Position numbers and translations under genes: made by a program
The notes under the pieces: model-generated
Databases searched by the model: none
Told to the model about the DNA's origin: nothing
Seen by the model: only the letters and a program-made list of their open reading frames with translations
Part shown: piece after piece, positions 1-6,744 of the stretch
Layout: each line of letters starts with the position of its first letter
Numbering within the stretch: position 1 is the stretch's first letter
From: Hyphomicrobiales bacterium
Lineage (GTDB): Bacteria; Pseudomonadota; Alphaproteobacteria; Rhizobiales; Beijerinckiaceae
DNA length: 7,607 nucleotides
Assembly (NCBI GenBank): GCA_025363375.1
Contig: JANYDZ010000383.1
Span: forward strand, 1-7,607
Direction: 5' to 3'

Positions 1-264
1 CTGGCTGAGGAATTGCTGTTTCGCGGCTGGCTCTATACGGGTCTGCGCGCGCGGTTCGGGTTTCCCCTGACAGCGACACTCACAGCGGCGCTGTTTGCCT
101 GCGCCCATTGGGAGAAAACCCATATTTACGCGGCGGTGGTGCTGCCGGTGGGGCTTCTGCTGGGCTATTTGCGCGAACGGACCGGCAGCGTGCGCGCGAC
201 CATCATGATGCACGCGATCTACAATGGATTTGCGCTGGTCGAGAAGCTGTTGCTGCCGGATTGA
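1..264 (+). CDS. CPBP family intramembrane metalloprotease, C-terminal part (5' end outside window)
   Basis: The frame is open from the first base and ends at TGA 262-264, giving 87 codons of the C-terminal part. Three motifs of the CPBP (CAAX protease/bacteriocin-processing, Abi) family are visible in order: EExxxR as EELLFR (window residues 3-8), FxxxH as FACAH (32-36) and HxxxN as HAIYN (71-75). In this family the Glu and His residues are the proposed metal and catalytic residues of an integral membrane protease. The stretch around residues 44-56 is hydrophobic, as expected for a membrane helix. The missing N-terminal part should carry further helices. The substrate cannot be told. The gene ends 77 bases before thyA, on the same strand, with no obvious functional link. 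The family call is firm; the exact role is unknown. Confidence 0.88.
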   Translation: MAEELLFRGWLYTGLRARFGFPLTATLTAALFACAHWEKTHIYAAVVLPVGLLLGYLRERTGSVRATIMMHAIYNGFALVEKLLLPD

Positions 265-341
265 TCGTAGCTGTTGATAGTCAAAGGCGGGTTCTTTCAC
301 GCCGTCAAAATGTTGTAAAAGGGCGACTCAGGAACCCAGCC

Positions 342-1136
342 ATGCGCGCCTATCTCAACCTCATCGAACGCGTCCTCGCCGAGGGCAACAAGAAGACCGA
401 CCGCACCGGCACGGGGACTTTGTCCGTTTTCGGCCATCAGATGCGGTTTGATCTCTCCAAGGGCTTTCCGCTCGTCACGACGAAAAAACTGCACCTGAAA
501 TCGATCGTGCATGAATTGCTGTGGTTTCTGAAAGGCGACACGAACATAGCCTATCTCAAGGCCAATGGCGTCGGCATCTGGGACGAGTGGGCCGACGAGC
601 GCGGCGATCTGGGACCGGTCTACGGCAAGCAATGGCGCTCGTGGGCGGGCGCCAACGGCGAGACATACGACCAGATTTCATGGGTGGTCGACGAGATCAA
701 ACGCAGACCGGACTCGCGGCGGCTGATCGTGTCGGCCTGGAACGTGCCGGATATCGAGACGATGAAACTGCCGCCGTGCCACTGCCTGTTCCAGTTCTAT
801 GTCGCGGATGGAAAACTGTCCTGCCATTTGTATCAACGCTCGGCGGATATTTTTCTGGGCGTGCCCTTCAATATCGCGAGCTATGCGCTGCTGACCCATA
901 TGACGGCGCAGGCGACAGGGCTGAATGCCGGCGATTTCGTGCATTCCCTGGGCGACGCGCATCTCTACCTGAATCACGTCGAACAGGCGAAATTGCAACT
1001 CGCCCGCGCGCCGCGCGCGTTGCCGGCGTTGAAAATGAACCGGGATGTCAAATCCCTGTTCGATTTCCGCTACGAGGATTTCGACTTCGAGGGCTACGAC
1101 GCGTGGCCAACGATCAAGGCGCCGATCGCGGTCTAG
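342..1136 (+). CDS. thyA: Thymidylate synthase ThyA
   Basis: This enzyme methylates dUMP to dTMP with 5,10-methylenetetrahydrofolate and releases dihydrofolate; it acts in the cytoplasm. The 264-residue product has the same length as E. coli ThyA and aligns with it without visible gaps. The catalytic cysteine is C146 in PPCHC. Phosphate-binding arginines are R21 (DRTGTGT) and R126/R127 (PDSRR), with R166 in YQRS. Other expected residues are E58, W80, Y94, D169, N177 (VPFNIASY) and H207/Y209. The C-terminus ends in KAPIAV, like the KAPVAI end of E. coli ThyA that closes over the active site. The ATG at 342 is chosen because it gives exactly the family length and has AGGA at 330-333, eight bases upstream. 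A longer open reading upstream overlaps the preceding gene and matches nothing. Its partner folA lies downstream beyond a methyltransferase gene. Confidence 0.98.
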   Translation: MRAYLNLIERVLAEGNKKTDRTGTGTLSVFGHQMRFDLSKGFPLVTTKKLHLKSIVHELLWFLKGDTNIAYLKANGVGIWDEWADERGDLGPVYGKQWRSWAGANGETYDQISWVVDEIKRRPDSRRLIVSAWNVPDIETMKLPPCHCLFQFYVADGKLSCHLYQRSADIFLGVPFNIASYALLTHMTAQATGLNAGDFVHSLGDAHLYLNHVEQAKLQLARAPRALPALKMNRDVKSLFDFRYEDFDFEGYDAWPTIKAPIAV

Positions 1137-1146
1137 CCGCCGCGGC

Positions 1147-1162
1147 CGCCGCCTGGGCGGCG
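1147..1162 (+). terminator. GC-rich hairpin just after thyA, possible terminator
   Basis: CGCCGCC (1147-1153) and GGCGGCG (1156-1162) are a perfect 7-bp inverted repeat with two bases between them, starting ten bases after the thyA stop. The following bases are A/T-rich (aatattaaagtt) but there is no run of T, so it is not a classic intrinsic terminator. It may end or protect the thyA transcript. This is inference from position and symmetry. Confidence 0.4.
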
Positions 1163-1332
1163 AATATTAAAGTTAACAGTCAACTAACCCGGCTGAGATC
1201 CATTCGACATATTGCATTGCCGGATTGCGCGCGACATGTTTGATAGATGGCGCCTGGCGCATCGGCAACATGGCGCGTCGCGGCAAAGAGCGCGGGCCGC
1301 GGCGTCGGCCCCGTCGAGGGAATTGTCTGTTT

Positions 1333-2229
1333 ATGCTGGCGCGCAAATCGATCCGTTTTTACGCAAAGGTTCTGTCGTCGCGTCCGCTCGACCTGCCGGA
1401 TCTGCTGGCGCGCCGGATGCGCGAAGCGGTCTCGCGCCCGCCCAGGGGCATGGCGACAACGCAAATAGGCGACGTGCGGTTTGACGTGGATATGAGCCTG
1501 CACGCCATTGCGCGAAAATACTTTTTCCAGACCCACGAAATGTTTCTCGAGGCGATTTTCCGCGCCCATTTGAAGCGCGGGTCGATCTTTGTCGATATCG
1601 GCGCCAACATGGGTTACTGGTCGGCCTTCGCGGCTTCGCTCGTCGGCAAGACCGGCGCCGTGCATGCGTTCGAGCCAGTGCCCGCGTTCCACCAGTCGGT
1701 GCAAAGGCTGCGCGACCAAAACCCCGAGTATGAAATTCACGCCAACAATCTGGCCTGCGGCGCGGCGCCTGGCGCGCTGCCGATGGCGGTGGTGCGTCCT
1801 TCGGCGGAGAATTTCAACAATTTCGACACCAACATCGGTTCAAGTTCGATCCTGCCGGGGTTCCTCGATCACGAGCGGTCGCTGACCGACACCATTGAGG
1901 TCAAGGTCGTCACATTCGATCAATATGTCGGCGATACGAGCCTCGATCTGGACCGTGTCGGCCTCGTAAAGATCGATGTTGAGGGCTACGAATCCTATTG
2001 TTTCGACGGCATGGGGGCGGTGCTCGGCAGAGCCCGCGGCAAAATCCCGATCCTCTGCGAGGTTCTGAACGATCCCGCCCGTCATGAGAAACTCAACGGG
2101 CCGAACATCGTGCGCCGACTTGAGGCGCTCGGCTACATTTGCCTCGACGCCACTTCGCTGAAGCCGATCGACGTCGCGCGCATGCGGTTTGAGGAGAATA
2201 TCCTGTGCGTGGGGGTCGACGAAAGCTAG
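1333..2229 (+). CDS. FkbM family SAM-dependent methyltransferase
   Basis: The 298-residue product shows the FkbM methyltransferase pattern. The SAM-binding glycine motif is VDIGANMGYW (87-96). An acidic FEP at the end of the next strand is at 113-115, and the family's VKIDVEGYE motif is at 212-220. Characterised FkbM proteins O-methylate sugars or natural products; many relatives sit in polysaccharide clusters. The substrate here is unknown, and no glycosyltransferase lies nearby. The start is uncertain. ATG 1333 is preferred because it has GAGGG at 1316-1320, although the spacing is long at 12 bases. In-frame alternatives are ATG 1270 and TTG 1225, which would add an Arg-rich tail that does not resemble the fold. 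The gene stands between thyA and folA, separated by 196 and 122 bases, so it may be its own transcription unit. The family call is good; the role is unknown. Confidence 0.88.
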   Translation: MLARKSIRFYAKVLSSRPLDLPDLLARRMREAVSRPPRGMATTQIGDVRFDVDMSLHAIARKYFFQTHEMFLEAIFRAHLKRGSIFVDIGANMGYWSAFAASLVGKTGAVHAFEPVPAFHQSVQRLRDQNPEYEIHANNLACGAAPGALPMAVVRPSAENFNNFDTNIGSSSILPGFLDHERSLTDTIEVKVVTFDQYVGDTSLDLDRVGLVKIDVEGYESYCFDGMGAVLGRARGKIPILCEVLNDPARHEKLNGPNIVRRLEALGYICLDATSLKPIDVARMRFEENILCVGVDES

Positions 2230-2291
2230 CGTTCCGATTTGACGCGTTTTCGCTGCGTAATTTCCCGGCGCCGACCGGATTCCACTGCGCC

Positions 2292-2314
2292 TGAAAACGT
2301 CCTAGAAGTTTTCA
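2292..2314. promoter_or_regulatory. Inverted repeat upstream of folA
   Basis: TGAAAAC (2292-2298) and GTTTTCA (2308-2314) form a perfect 7-bp inverted repeat around a 9-base spacer that contains CTAG. It lies between the methyltransferase stop and the folA start, 37 bases before the GTG. It could be an operator for the folA transcript or a weak hairpin after the upstream gene. There is no T-run after it, and I do not recognise the motif as that of a known regulator. Confidence 0.3.
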
Positions 2315-2351
2315 ACGCCAATCCTCCCGGCGCAAGATCAGGCGGCCAGCC

Positions 2352-2906
2352 GTGACAAAAATCCCCCTCGTGATCATCGCCGCCGTGGCGCGCAACGGAA
2401 TTATAGGCGATGGCGAGGCCATGCCGTGGCGGCTTCCAGGCGATCTGAAGCGCTTCAAGGCTCTGACCCTCGGCAAACCCATGATCATGGGGCGCAAGAC
2501 CTTCGCCTCGATCGGGCGCGCCCTGCCGGGACGCGAGACCATCGTGGCGACGCGCGACAGGTCCTTTGCCGGGGCGGGGGTTCTCGTCGTCCATTCCCTT
2601 GAGGAGGCGCTCGCGCTCGGCCAGACCCGCGCGCGCGCCATGGGGGCCAGCGCGGTTATTCTTGCGGGCGGCGGCGATCTTTACGCGCAATTGATGCATG
2701 GCGCCGACCGGCTTGAATTGACCGAAGTCGATATGACGCCGCGGGGCGCGACGCGTTTTCCTCCCGTCGATCCCAAAATTTGGCGCGAAGTCTCTCGGCA
2801 AACCCATTCTCCCGGCCCCGGCGACGACGCCGGATTTAGTTTCGTCGCCTATGAACGCTGTGATAGAAGCGGCGCGCCGGTTGAAAGTCGCGGGGGCGGC
2901 GCCTAG
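2352..2906 (+). CDS. folA: Dihydrofolate reductase (GTG start)
   Basis: This enzyme reduces dihydrofolate to tetrahydrofolate with NADPH, recycling the product of ThyA. The 184-residue protein has the family landmarks in order: the N-terminal strand VIIAAVARNGIIG (7-19), the folate-site motif MPWRLPGDLKRF (24-35) with the catalytic acid at D31, the NADPH motif MGRKTF (46-51), LPGR (58-61), and the AGGGDLY motif (105-111) equivalent to GGGxxY. The normal fold ends near FVAYERC (164-170), leaving about 14 extra C-terminal residues rich in Gly and Ser. That makes it longer than the 159-residue E. coli enzyme, partly also through internal loops. GTG 2352 is the only sensible start: no other start codon lies just upstream in frame and the known N-terminus begins here. 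The ribosome site is weak (AGG at 2340-2342). hflK starts 48 bases after the stop, so co-transcription with hflK-hflC is likely. The older symbol dfrA also applies. Confidence 0.96.
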   Translation: MTKIPLVIIAAVARNGIIGDGEAMPWRLPGDLKRFKALTLGKPMIMGRKTFASIGRALPGRETIVATRDRSFAGAGVLVVHSLEEALALGQTRARAMGASAVILAGGGDLYAQLMHGADRLELTEVDMTPRGATRFPPVDPKIWREVSRQTHSPGPGDDAGFSFVAYERCDRSGAPVESRGGGA

Positions 2907-2944
2907 CTCAGGACGGGTGGGATATCGGCAATATCGACTTGGGT

Positions 2945-2949
2945 GAGGG
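2945..2949 (+). promoter_or_regulatory. Ribosome binding site deciding the hflK start
   Basis: GAGGG sits five bases before ATG 2955. It overlaps a possible GTG start at 2943, so it supports the ATG as the true start of hflK. The protein then begins MPWN followed by an Asn/Gly-rich stretch, as HflK proteins do. Confidence 0.6.
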
Positions 2950-2954
2950 TTCGC

Positions 2955-4115
2955 ATGCCTTGGAATTCGAATAACAACAATAAAGGCGGCGGCGGGCCGT
3001 GGAAGCCCAATCCGGGTCCCTGGGGGCAGGGCGGCGGCAACAACACCACCGGCGGCGGCCCGACGCCGCCGGACCTTGAGGCGCTGCTGCGCCAGGGCCA
3101 GGACAAGCTGCGGCAGATTTTGCCCGGTGGTCTGGGCGCGGCGGGAATCGGCCTGGTCGGCGCGCTGGCGCTGGGAATCTGGGCCCTGAGCGGCGTCTTC
3201 ACCGTTCAGACGAACGAAATGGCGCTGAAAACCGTGTTCGGGAAATACATCAGCAAGGTTGGCTCCGGCCTGAATTACAATTGGCCCTATCCCGTTGGCG
3301 GCGTTATCAAACTGCCGGTCACCGACCGCAAGACGACCAGCGTCGGGTTCAGTTTCCGCATCGATCCGCGCACGGGCAATCAGGCCACCCTTGATGTAGC
3401 CGAGGAAAGCCTGATGCTGACGGGCGATGAAAACATCGCCGACGTGAAATTCGTGGTGATCTGGCAGATTGATCGGCTCAAGCCCGAGGATTTCGCCTTC
3501 AACGTGCGCCGTCCCGAGTTGACGATCAAGGCGGTGGCCGAGAGCGCCATGCGCGAGGTCGTGGGACGCACGCAAATCCAGCGCATCCTCACGGCTGAAC
3601 GCAAGGTGATCGAGCCCGCCGTGCAGGAACTGATCCAGAAGGTTCTCAATGAATACCGCGCCGGCGTGGAGATCATCCAGGTGCAATTGCAGTCCGTCGA
3701 TCCGCCGGAGCAGGTCATCGCCGCGTTTCGCGACGTAACGGCGGCGCAGCAGGACCAGGACCGCCTGCGCAACGAGGCCGAAGCCTACGCCAACAAGGTG
3801 GTGCCGGAGGCGCGCGGCGGCGCGGCGCGCATCACGCAGGAGGCGGAAGCCTATCGCGAGCAGACGGTGGCCGAGGCGAAGGGCCAGGCCTCGCGCTTCA
3901 GCCAGGTCTATGAAGAATACCGCAAGGCGCCCGATGTGACGCGCGAACGGCTCTATCTCGAGACAATGGAACGGGTGCTCGGCGGCATGAACAAGGTGAT
4001 CCTCGACCAGAACGCCGGCGGGCAGGGGGTTGTGCCCTATCTGCCGCTCGGCGCGCTCGACAGCCAACCGATGCCGGCGGCGCGTCCGCAGGCGCAGGGG
4101 GGCGTCGTTCGATGA
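2955..4115 (+). CDS. hflK: HflK, SPFH-domain regulator of FtsH
   Basis: HflK forms, with HflC, a large membrane complex that encloses the FtsH protease and controls its access to membrane substrates. The 386-residue protein has a cytoplasmic N-terminal tail very rich in Gly, Asn, Pro and Trp (about 1-38), typical of HflK. One membrane helix follows at about 59-82 and then the SPFH/band-7 domain from about 83 to 260, starting FTVQTNEMALKTVFGK. A long charged, Ala/Glu/Gln-rich helical segment runs from about 262 to 330 and includes the VVPEARGGAARI motif (282-293). A Pro/Gln-rich tail ends the protein. N-in, C-out topology with the SPFH domain in the periplasm is known for the family. The stop overlaps the hflC start as ATGA, a sign of translational coupling. 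folA lies 48 bases upstream on the same strand. Confidence 0.97.
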   Translation: MPWNSNNNNKGGGGPWKPNPGPWGQGGGNNTTGGGPTPPDLEALLRQGQDKLRQILPGGLGAAGIGLVGALALGIWALSGVFTVQTNEMALKTVFGKYISKVGSGLNYNWPYPVGGVIKLPVTDRKTTSVGFSFRIDPRTGNQATLDVAEESLMLTGDENIADVKFVVIWQIDRLKPEDFAFNVRRPELTIKAVAESAMREVVGRTQIQRILTAERKVIEPAVQELIQKVLNEYRAGVEIIQVQLQSVDPPEQVIAAFRDVTAAQQDQDRLRNEAEAYANKVVPEARGGAARITQEAEAYREQTVAEAKGQASRFSQVYEEYRKAPDVTRERLYLETMERVLGGMNKVILDQNAGGQGVVPYLPLGALDSQPMPAARPQAQGGVVR

Positions 4116-5014
4116 GAAATCCCTTCGTAACCCTGTTCGGCCTGGTGTCGATACTGGCTGTGGTTCTTCTCGTCGCGAGCGGATTGTTCACGGTCGGGCA
4201 GACCCAGCAGGCGCTCGTGCTGCGGTTTGGCGAGCCACAGCGGCTCGTCAAGGAGCCGGGCCTGAACGTGAAAATGCCATTGATCGACAATGTCGTTTTT
4301 CTCGACAACCGCATTCTCGACGTGGAGACGGCCAAGCAGGAGGTTCTCGCCTCCGACAACAACCGCCTCGAGGTGGATTCGTTTCTGCGCTACAAGATCG
4401 TCGACGCCTTGTTGTTCTATCAGACCGTGCGCACGCCGCAGGGAGCCGACAGCCAGCTTGGCAACGTTCTGAACTCGGCGGTGCGCCGGGTTCTCGGCGA
4501 AGCCACGCAGCCGCAGATCGTGCGCGACCAGCGCGCGCAATTGATGGTGCGCATCAAGGAACAGGTCGAAATCGAGGCGAAGAAAATCGGCGTCACCATT
4601 CAGGACGTGCGCATTCGCCGCGCCGATCTGCCGCGCCAGATTTCCGAGCAGGTGTTCAAGCGCATGCAGACGGAACGCGCGCGCGAAGCCGCCGAGTTCC
4701 GCGCGCAGGGCAACGAACAGGCTCAGCGCGTCACCTCGAAGGCGGACCGCGACGTGGTGGTGTTGCGCGCCCAGGCGCAGCAACAGGCCGACAAGGTGCG
4801 CGGCGAGGGCGACGCGGAGCGCAACCGGATCTTCGCCGAAGCCTATGGCAAGGACCCCGATTTCTTCGCCTTCTACCGTTCGATGCAGGCCTATGAGGCG
4901 GGTCTGAAATCCAGCGACACGCGCATGGTGCTTAGCCCTAATTCGGATTTCTTCCGGTTCTTCGGCCGTCCGTCCGGGTTGCCGGCGCCGGCAGTTCCGG
5001 CGGCCAGCAAGTAG
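4112..5014 (+). CDS. hflC: HflC, SPFH-domain partner of HflK
   Basis: This is the second subunit of the HflKC membrane complex that modulates FtsH. The 300-residue product has a single membrane helix at about 5-26, then FTVGQTQQALVLRFGEP (26-42), the typical opening of the HflC SPFH domain. The domain continues to about residue 180, with IQDVRIRRADLP at 163-174. A charged helical region (about 178-245) contains FKRMQTERAREAAEFRAQG (182-200), a hallmark of HflC. The conserved DPDFFAFYRSMQAYE segment (248-262) and the SPNSDFFRFF end (275-284) are also present, followed by an Ala/Pro tail. ATG 4112 overlaps the hflK TGA, giving the right N-terminus; its ribosome site must lie within hflK. A 126-base gap follows before the Do protease gene. 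The assignment is firm. Confidence 0.97.
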   Translation: MRNPFVTLFGLVSILAVVLLVASGLFTVGQTQQALVLRFGEPQRLVKEPGLNVKMPLIDNVVFLDNRILDVETAKQEVLASDNNRLEVDSFLRYKIVDALLFYQTVRTPQGADSQLGNVLNSAVRRVLGEATQPQIVRDQRAQLMVRIKEQVEIEAKKIGVTIQDVRIRRADLPRQISEQVFKRMQTERAREAAEFRAQGNEQAQRVTSKADRDVVVLRAQAQQQADKVRGEGDAERNRIFAEAYGKDPDFFAFYRSMQAYEAGLKSSDTRMVLSPNSDFFRFFGRPSGLPAPAVPAASK

Positions 5015-5020
5015 GCGGGA

Positions 5021-5045
5021 ACAAATATTTGTGCAAATATTTGTG
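5021..5045. repeat. Two tandem A/T-rich palindromes, candidate operator before the Do protease gene
   Basis: CAAATATTTGTG occurs twice head to tail (5022-5033 and 5034-5045). Each copy contains the perfect palindrome CAAATATTTG, the first extending to ACAAATATTTGT (5021-5032). The junction makes a third symmetric element, ATATTTG-TG-CAAATAT. The block starts seven bases after the hflC stop and about 95 bases before the Do protease ATG, and it is an A/T island in a GC-rich setting. Paired palindromes of this kind commonly bind dimeric regulators; which one is unknown. As RNA it would give only an A/U-rich stem with no T-run, so a terminator is less likely. Confidence 0.55.
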
Positions 5046-5127
5046 AGAACCGGCTTTATGGTCGCCTTTCCGCCTGATTTTGTGGTTCGATAGGTCAACA
5101 GCCTCGCCGATGCCGGCGGGCACTTGC

Positions 5128-5134
5128 AGGAGAG
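5128..5134 (+). promoter_or_regulatory. Strong ribosome binding site of the Do protease gene
   Basis: AGGAGAG lies six bases before ATG 5141. It is the best Shine-Dalgarno sequence in the window and fixes the start codon, which places a signal peptide at the N-terminus. No convincing promoter hexamers could be assigned in the gap upstream. Confidence 0.7.
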
Positions 5135-5140
5135 ACTTTC

Positions 5141-6682
5141 ATGGCCAGCGCTCCGATCCTTGCCGCGCGCGTTCCCACGCGGTTCCGCCGTTTTGGCGCA
5201 GTCGCGGCGGTGCTGGCGCTCGGTCTGGCCGTGGCCCCGGCGGTTGGGCCGCTGGCCGTCTCGCCCGCCTATGCGCGGGGTCCAGATTCACTCGCCGATC
5301 TTGCGGAAGCCGTCAGCGACGCCGTCGTCAATATTTCGGCCTCGACGAGCGTCGAGGACCGGCGCGGCGGCGGCGCGGCTCCCAATATTCCCGGCGACAC
5401 GCCCTTCAATGATCTTTTCGAGGAATTCTTCCGCCGCCGTCAGGGCGAGGGCAACAACAACACGCCGCCGCCGCCGCGCCAGCAGCGTCGGTCGGCTTCG
5501 CTCGGCTCGGGCTTCGTGATCGATTCCGCCGGCATCGTCATCACCAACAATCACGTCATCGCCGACGCGACCGAAATCACAGTGATCTTCACCGACGGCA
5601 CGCGCCTCAAAGCCGAACTGGTCGGCAAGGACGCCAAGGTTGATATCGCCGTGTTGAAAGTGAAGCCGGAGAAGCCCATCAAGGCGGTAAAATTCGGCGA
5701 ATCCGAGAAAATGCGCGTTGGCGACTGGGTGATGGCGGTGGGCAATCCCTTCGGCCTCGGCGGAACGGTGACGGCCGGCATCGTCTCGGCGCGCAACCGC
5801 AACATCCAGAGCGGCCCCTACGACAATTACATCCAGACCGACGCTTCCATCAACAAGGGCAATTCCGGCGGGCCTTTGTTCAACATGAACGGCGAGGTCA
5901 TCGGCGTGAACACGGCGATCCTGTCGCCGACCGGCGGCTCAGTCGGCATCGGCTTCGCGACGCCGGCGGCGACCGTCATGCCGGTCATCGACCAGTTGCA
6001 GAAATTCGGCGAGACGCGGCGCGGCTGGCTCGGCGTGCGCATCCAGAGCGTCGACGAGACGATCGCCGAGAGCCTTGGCCTCGGCAAGCCGCGCGGCGCG
6101 CTGGTCGCCGGCGTCGACGACAAGGGCCCGGCGAAGCCCGCCGGCATCAAGTCGGGCGACGTCATCGTCAAGTTCGACGGCAAGGAAGTGACTGATTCCA
6201 ACGCGCTGCCGAAGCTCGTCGCCGTGGCGCCCGTCGACAAGGAAGTCGATGTGACCGTCGTGCGCAACGGCAAGGACGTCGATATCAAGGTCAAGCTCGG
6301 CCGTCTTGAGGAGGGCGAGAAACAGGCGGCGCTGGAGCCAGGCAAGAGCAACGGCGGCCCCGCCGCTCCCGGCCGCAGCGTCGTGCAGAAAGCGCTCGGC
6401 ATGGAATTCGCCGCCGTCAACGCCGACACGCGCAAGCGCTTCAATCTGAAGGACGGCGCCGAAGGCGTTGTGGTCACCAGCGTCGAACAGAATTCCGACG
6501 CCGCTGAAAAGCGCATCCAGCCGGGCTACCGCATTCTGGAAATCAACCAGCAGGCGGTCTCGAAACCCGAGGATATCACCAAGAAGATCGAGGAGCTGAA
6601 AGCTCAGGGCCGCCGCAACGCCCTGCTCTTCGTGGCGACGCCGACCGACGACAAGAGTTTCGTGCCGCTGCCGGTCAAGTAG
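5141..6682 (+). CDS. degP: Do/DegP-type periplasmic serine endoprotease with two PDZ domains
   Basis: This HtrA-family protease and chaperone degrades or holds misfolded proteins in the periplasm. The 513-residue precursor starts with a basic, then hydrophobic signal peptide. A likely signal peptidase I site follows AYA (43-45). RFRRFG before the hydrophobic part holds two arginines but not a full Tat motif, so Sec export is preferred. The trypsin-like domain carries the catalytic triad H138 (NNHVI), D168 (VDIAVL) and S242 (GNSGGP). Before it lies a loop with FNDLFEEFFRRR (89-100) followed by an Asn/Pro/Gln-rich stretch, comparable with the LA loop. PDZ1 covers about 295-388, starting at GWLGV, and PDZ2 about 415-502. 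The protein is somewhat longer than E. coli DegP because of the N-terminal region and the linker. It follows hflKC by 126 bases, probably with its own control. DegP, DegQ and MucD cannot be told apart here. Confidence 0.95.
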   Translation: MASAPILAARVPTRFRRFGAVAAVLALGLAVAPAVGPLAVSPAYARGPDSLADLAEAVSDAVVNISASTSVEDRRGGGAAPNIPGDTPFNDLFEEFFRRRQGEGNNNTPPPPRQQRRSASLGSGFVIDSAGIVITNNHVIADATEITVIFTDGTRLKAELVGKDAKVDIAVLKVKPEKPIKAVKFGESEKMRVGDWVMAVGNPFGLGGTVTAGIVSARNRNIQSGPYDNYIQTDASINKGNSGGPLFNMNGEVIGVNTAILSPTGGSVGIGFATPAATVMPVIDQLQKFGETRRGWLGVRIQSVDETIAESLGLGKPRGALVAGVDDKGPAKPAGIKSGDVIVKFDGKEVTDSNALPKLVAVAPVDKEVDVTVVRNGKDVDIKVKLGRLEEGEKQAALEPGKSNGGPAAPGRSVVQKALGMEFAAVNADTRKRFNLKDGAEGVVVTSVEQNSDAAEKRIQPGYRILEINQQAVSKPEDITKKIEELKAQGRRNALLFVATPTDDKSFVPLPVK

Positions 6683-6690
6683 AGGGCGTT

Positions 6691-6727
6691 GAAAGTCCCG
6701 CTTCCATGAAACGGGAGGCGGGCTTTC
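6691..6727 (+). terminator. Strong hairpin after the Do protease gene, probable terminator
   Basis: The left arm (6691-6705, GAAAGTCCCGCTTCC) pairs with the right arm (6714-6727, GGAGGCGGGCTTTC) over 14 base pairs, with one bulged T and one G-T pair. The loop has eight bases. The stem begins eight bases after the protease stop, where a terminator is expected. The only T-rich part is CTTTC in the stem foot, with no T-run beyond it, so it may work with Rho or protect the 3' end instead. Confidence 0.6.
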
Positions 6728-6741
6728 GGCATGGTCATGCC
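6728..6741. repeat. Small inverted repeat directly after the terminator-like hairpin
   Basis: GGCATG and CATGCC are perfect complements with two bases between, starting at the base after the larger stem ends. It may stack on that stem as a second hairpin or be a short protein site. It could also be chance. Confidence 0.35.
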
Positions 6742-6744
6742 GAT

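Noticed and set aside
325..329. GACTC, a CcrM-type GANTC site, just before the thyA start
   Set aside because: A single short site is expected by chance; similar sites occur elsewhere in the window, including inside coding regions.
2921..2935. GATAT/ATATC inverted repeat between folA and hflK
   Set aside because: Arms of five bases only, with no other supporting signal.
2226..4067. Open frame of 613 codons on the - strand opposite folA and hflK
   Set aside because: It is antisense to two well-recognised genes, and its product is rich in Arg, His, Ala and Leu as expected from reading GC-biased codons backwards. No domain motif is seen.
4981..4992. 12-bp GC palindrome near the end of hflC
   Set aside because: It lies inside the coding region and encodes a Pro/Ala stretch, where GC-biased codons readily give such symmetry.
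5018..5022. GGAAC resembling the -35 of EcfG-type general stress promoters ahead of the Do protease gene
   Set aside because: No CGTT-like -10 follows at 16-17 bases, so the match is not supported.
4037..5098. Open frame of 353 codons on the - strand opposite hflC
   Set aside because: Same reasoning: complete overlap with a firmly identified gene, antisense-type composition and no ribosome site or motif.
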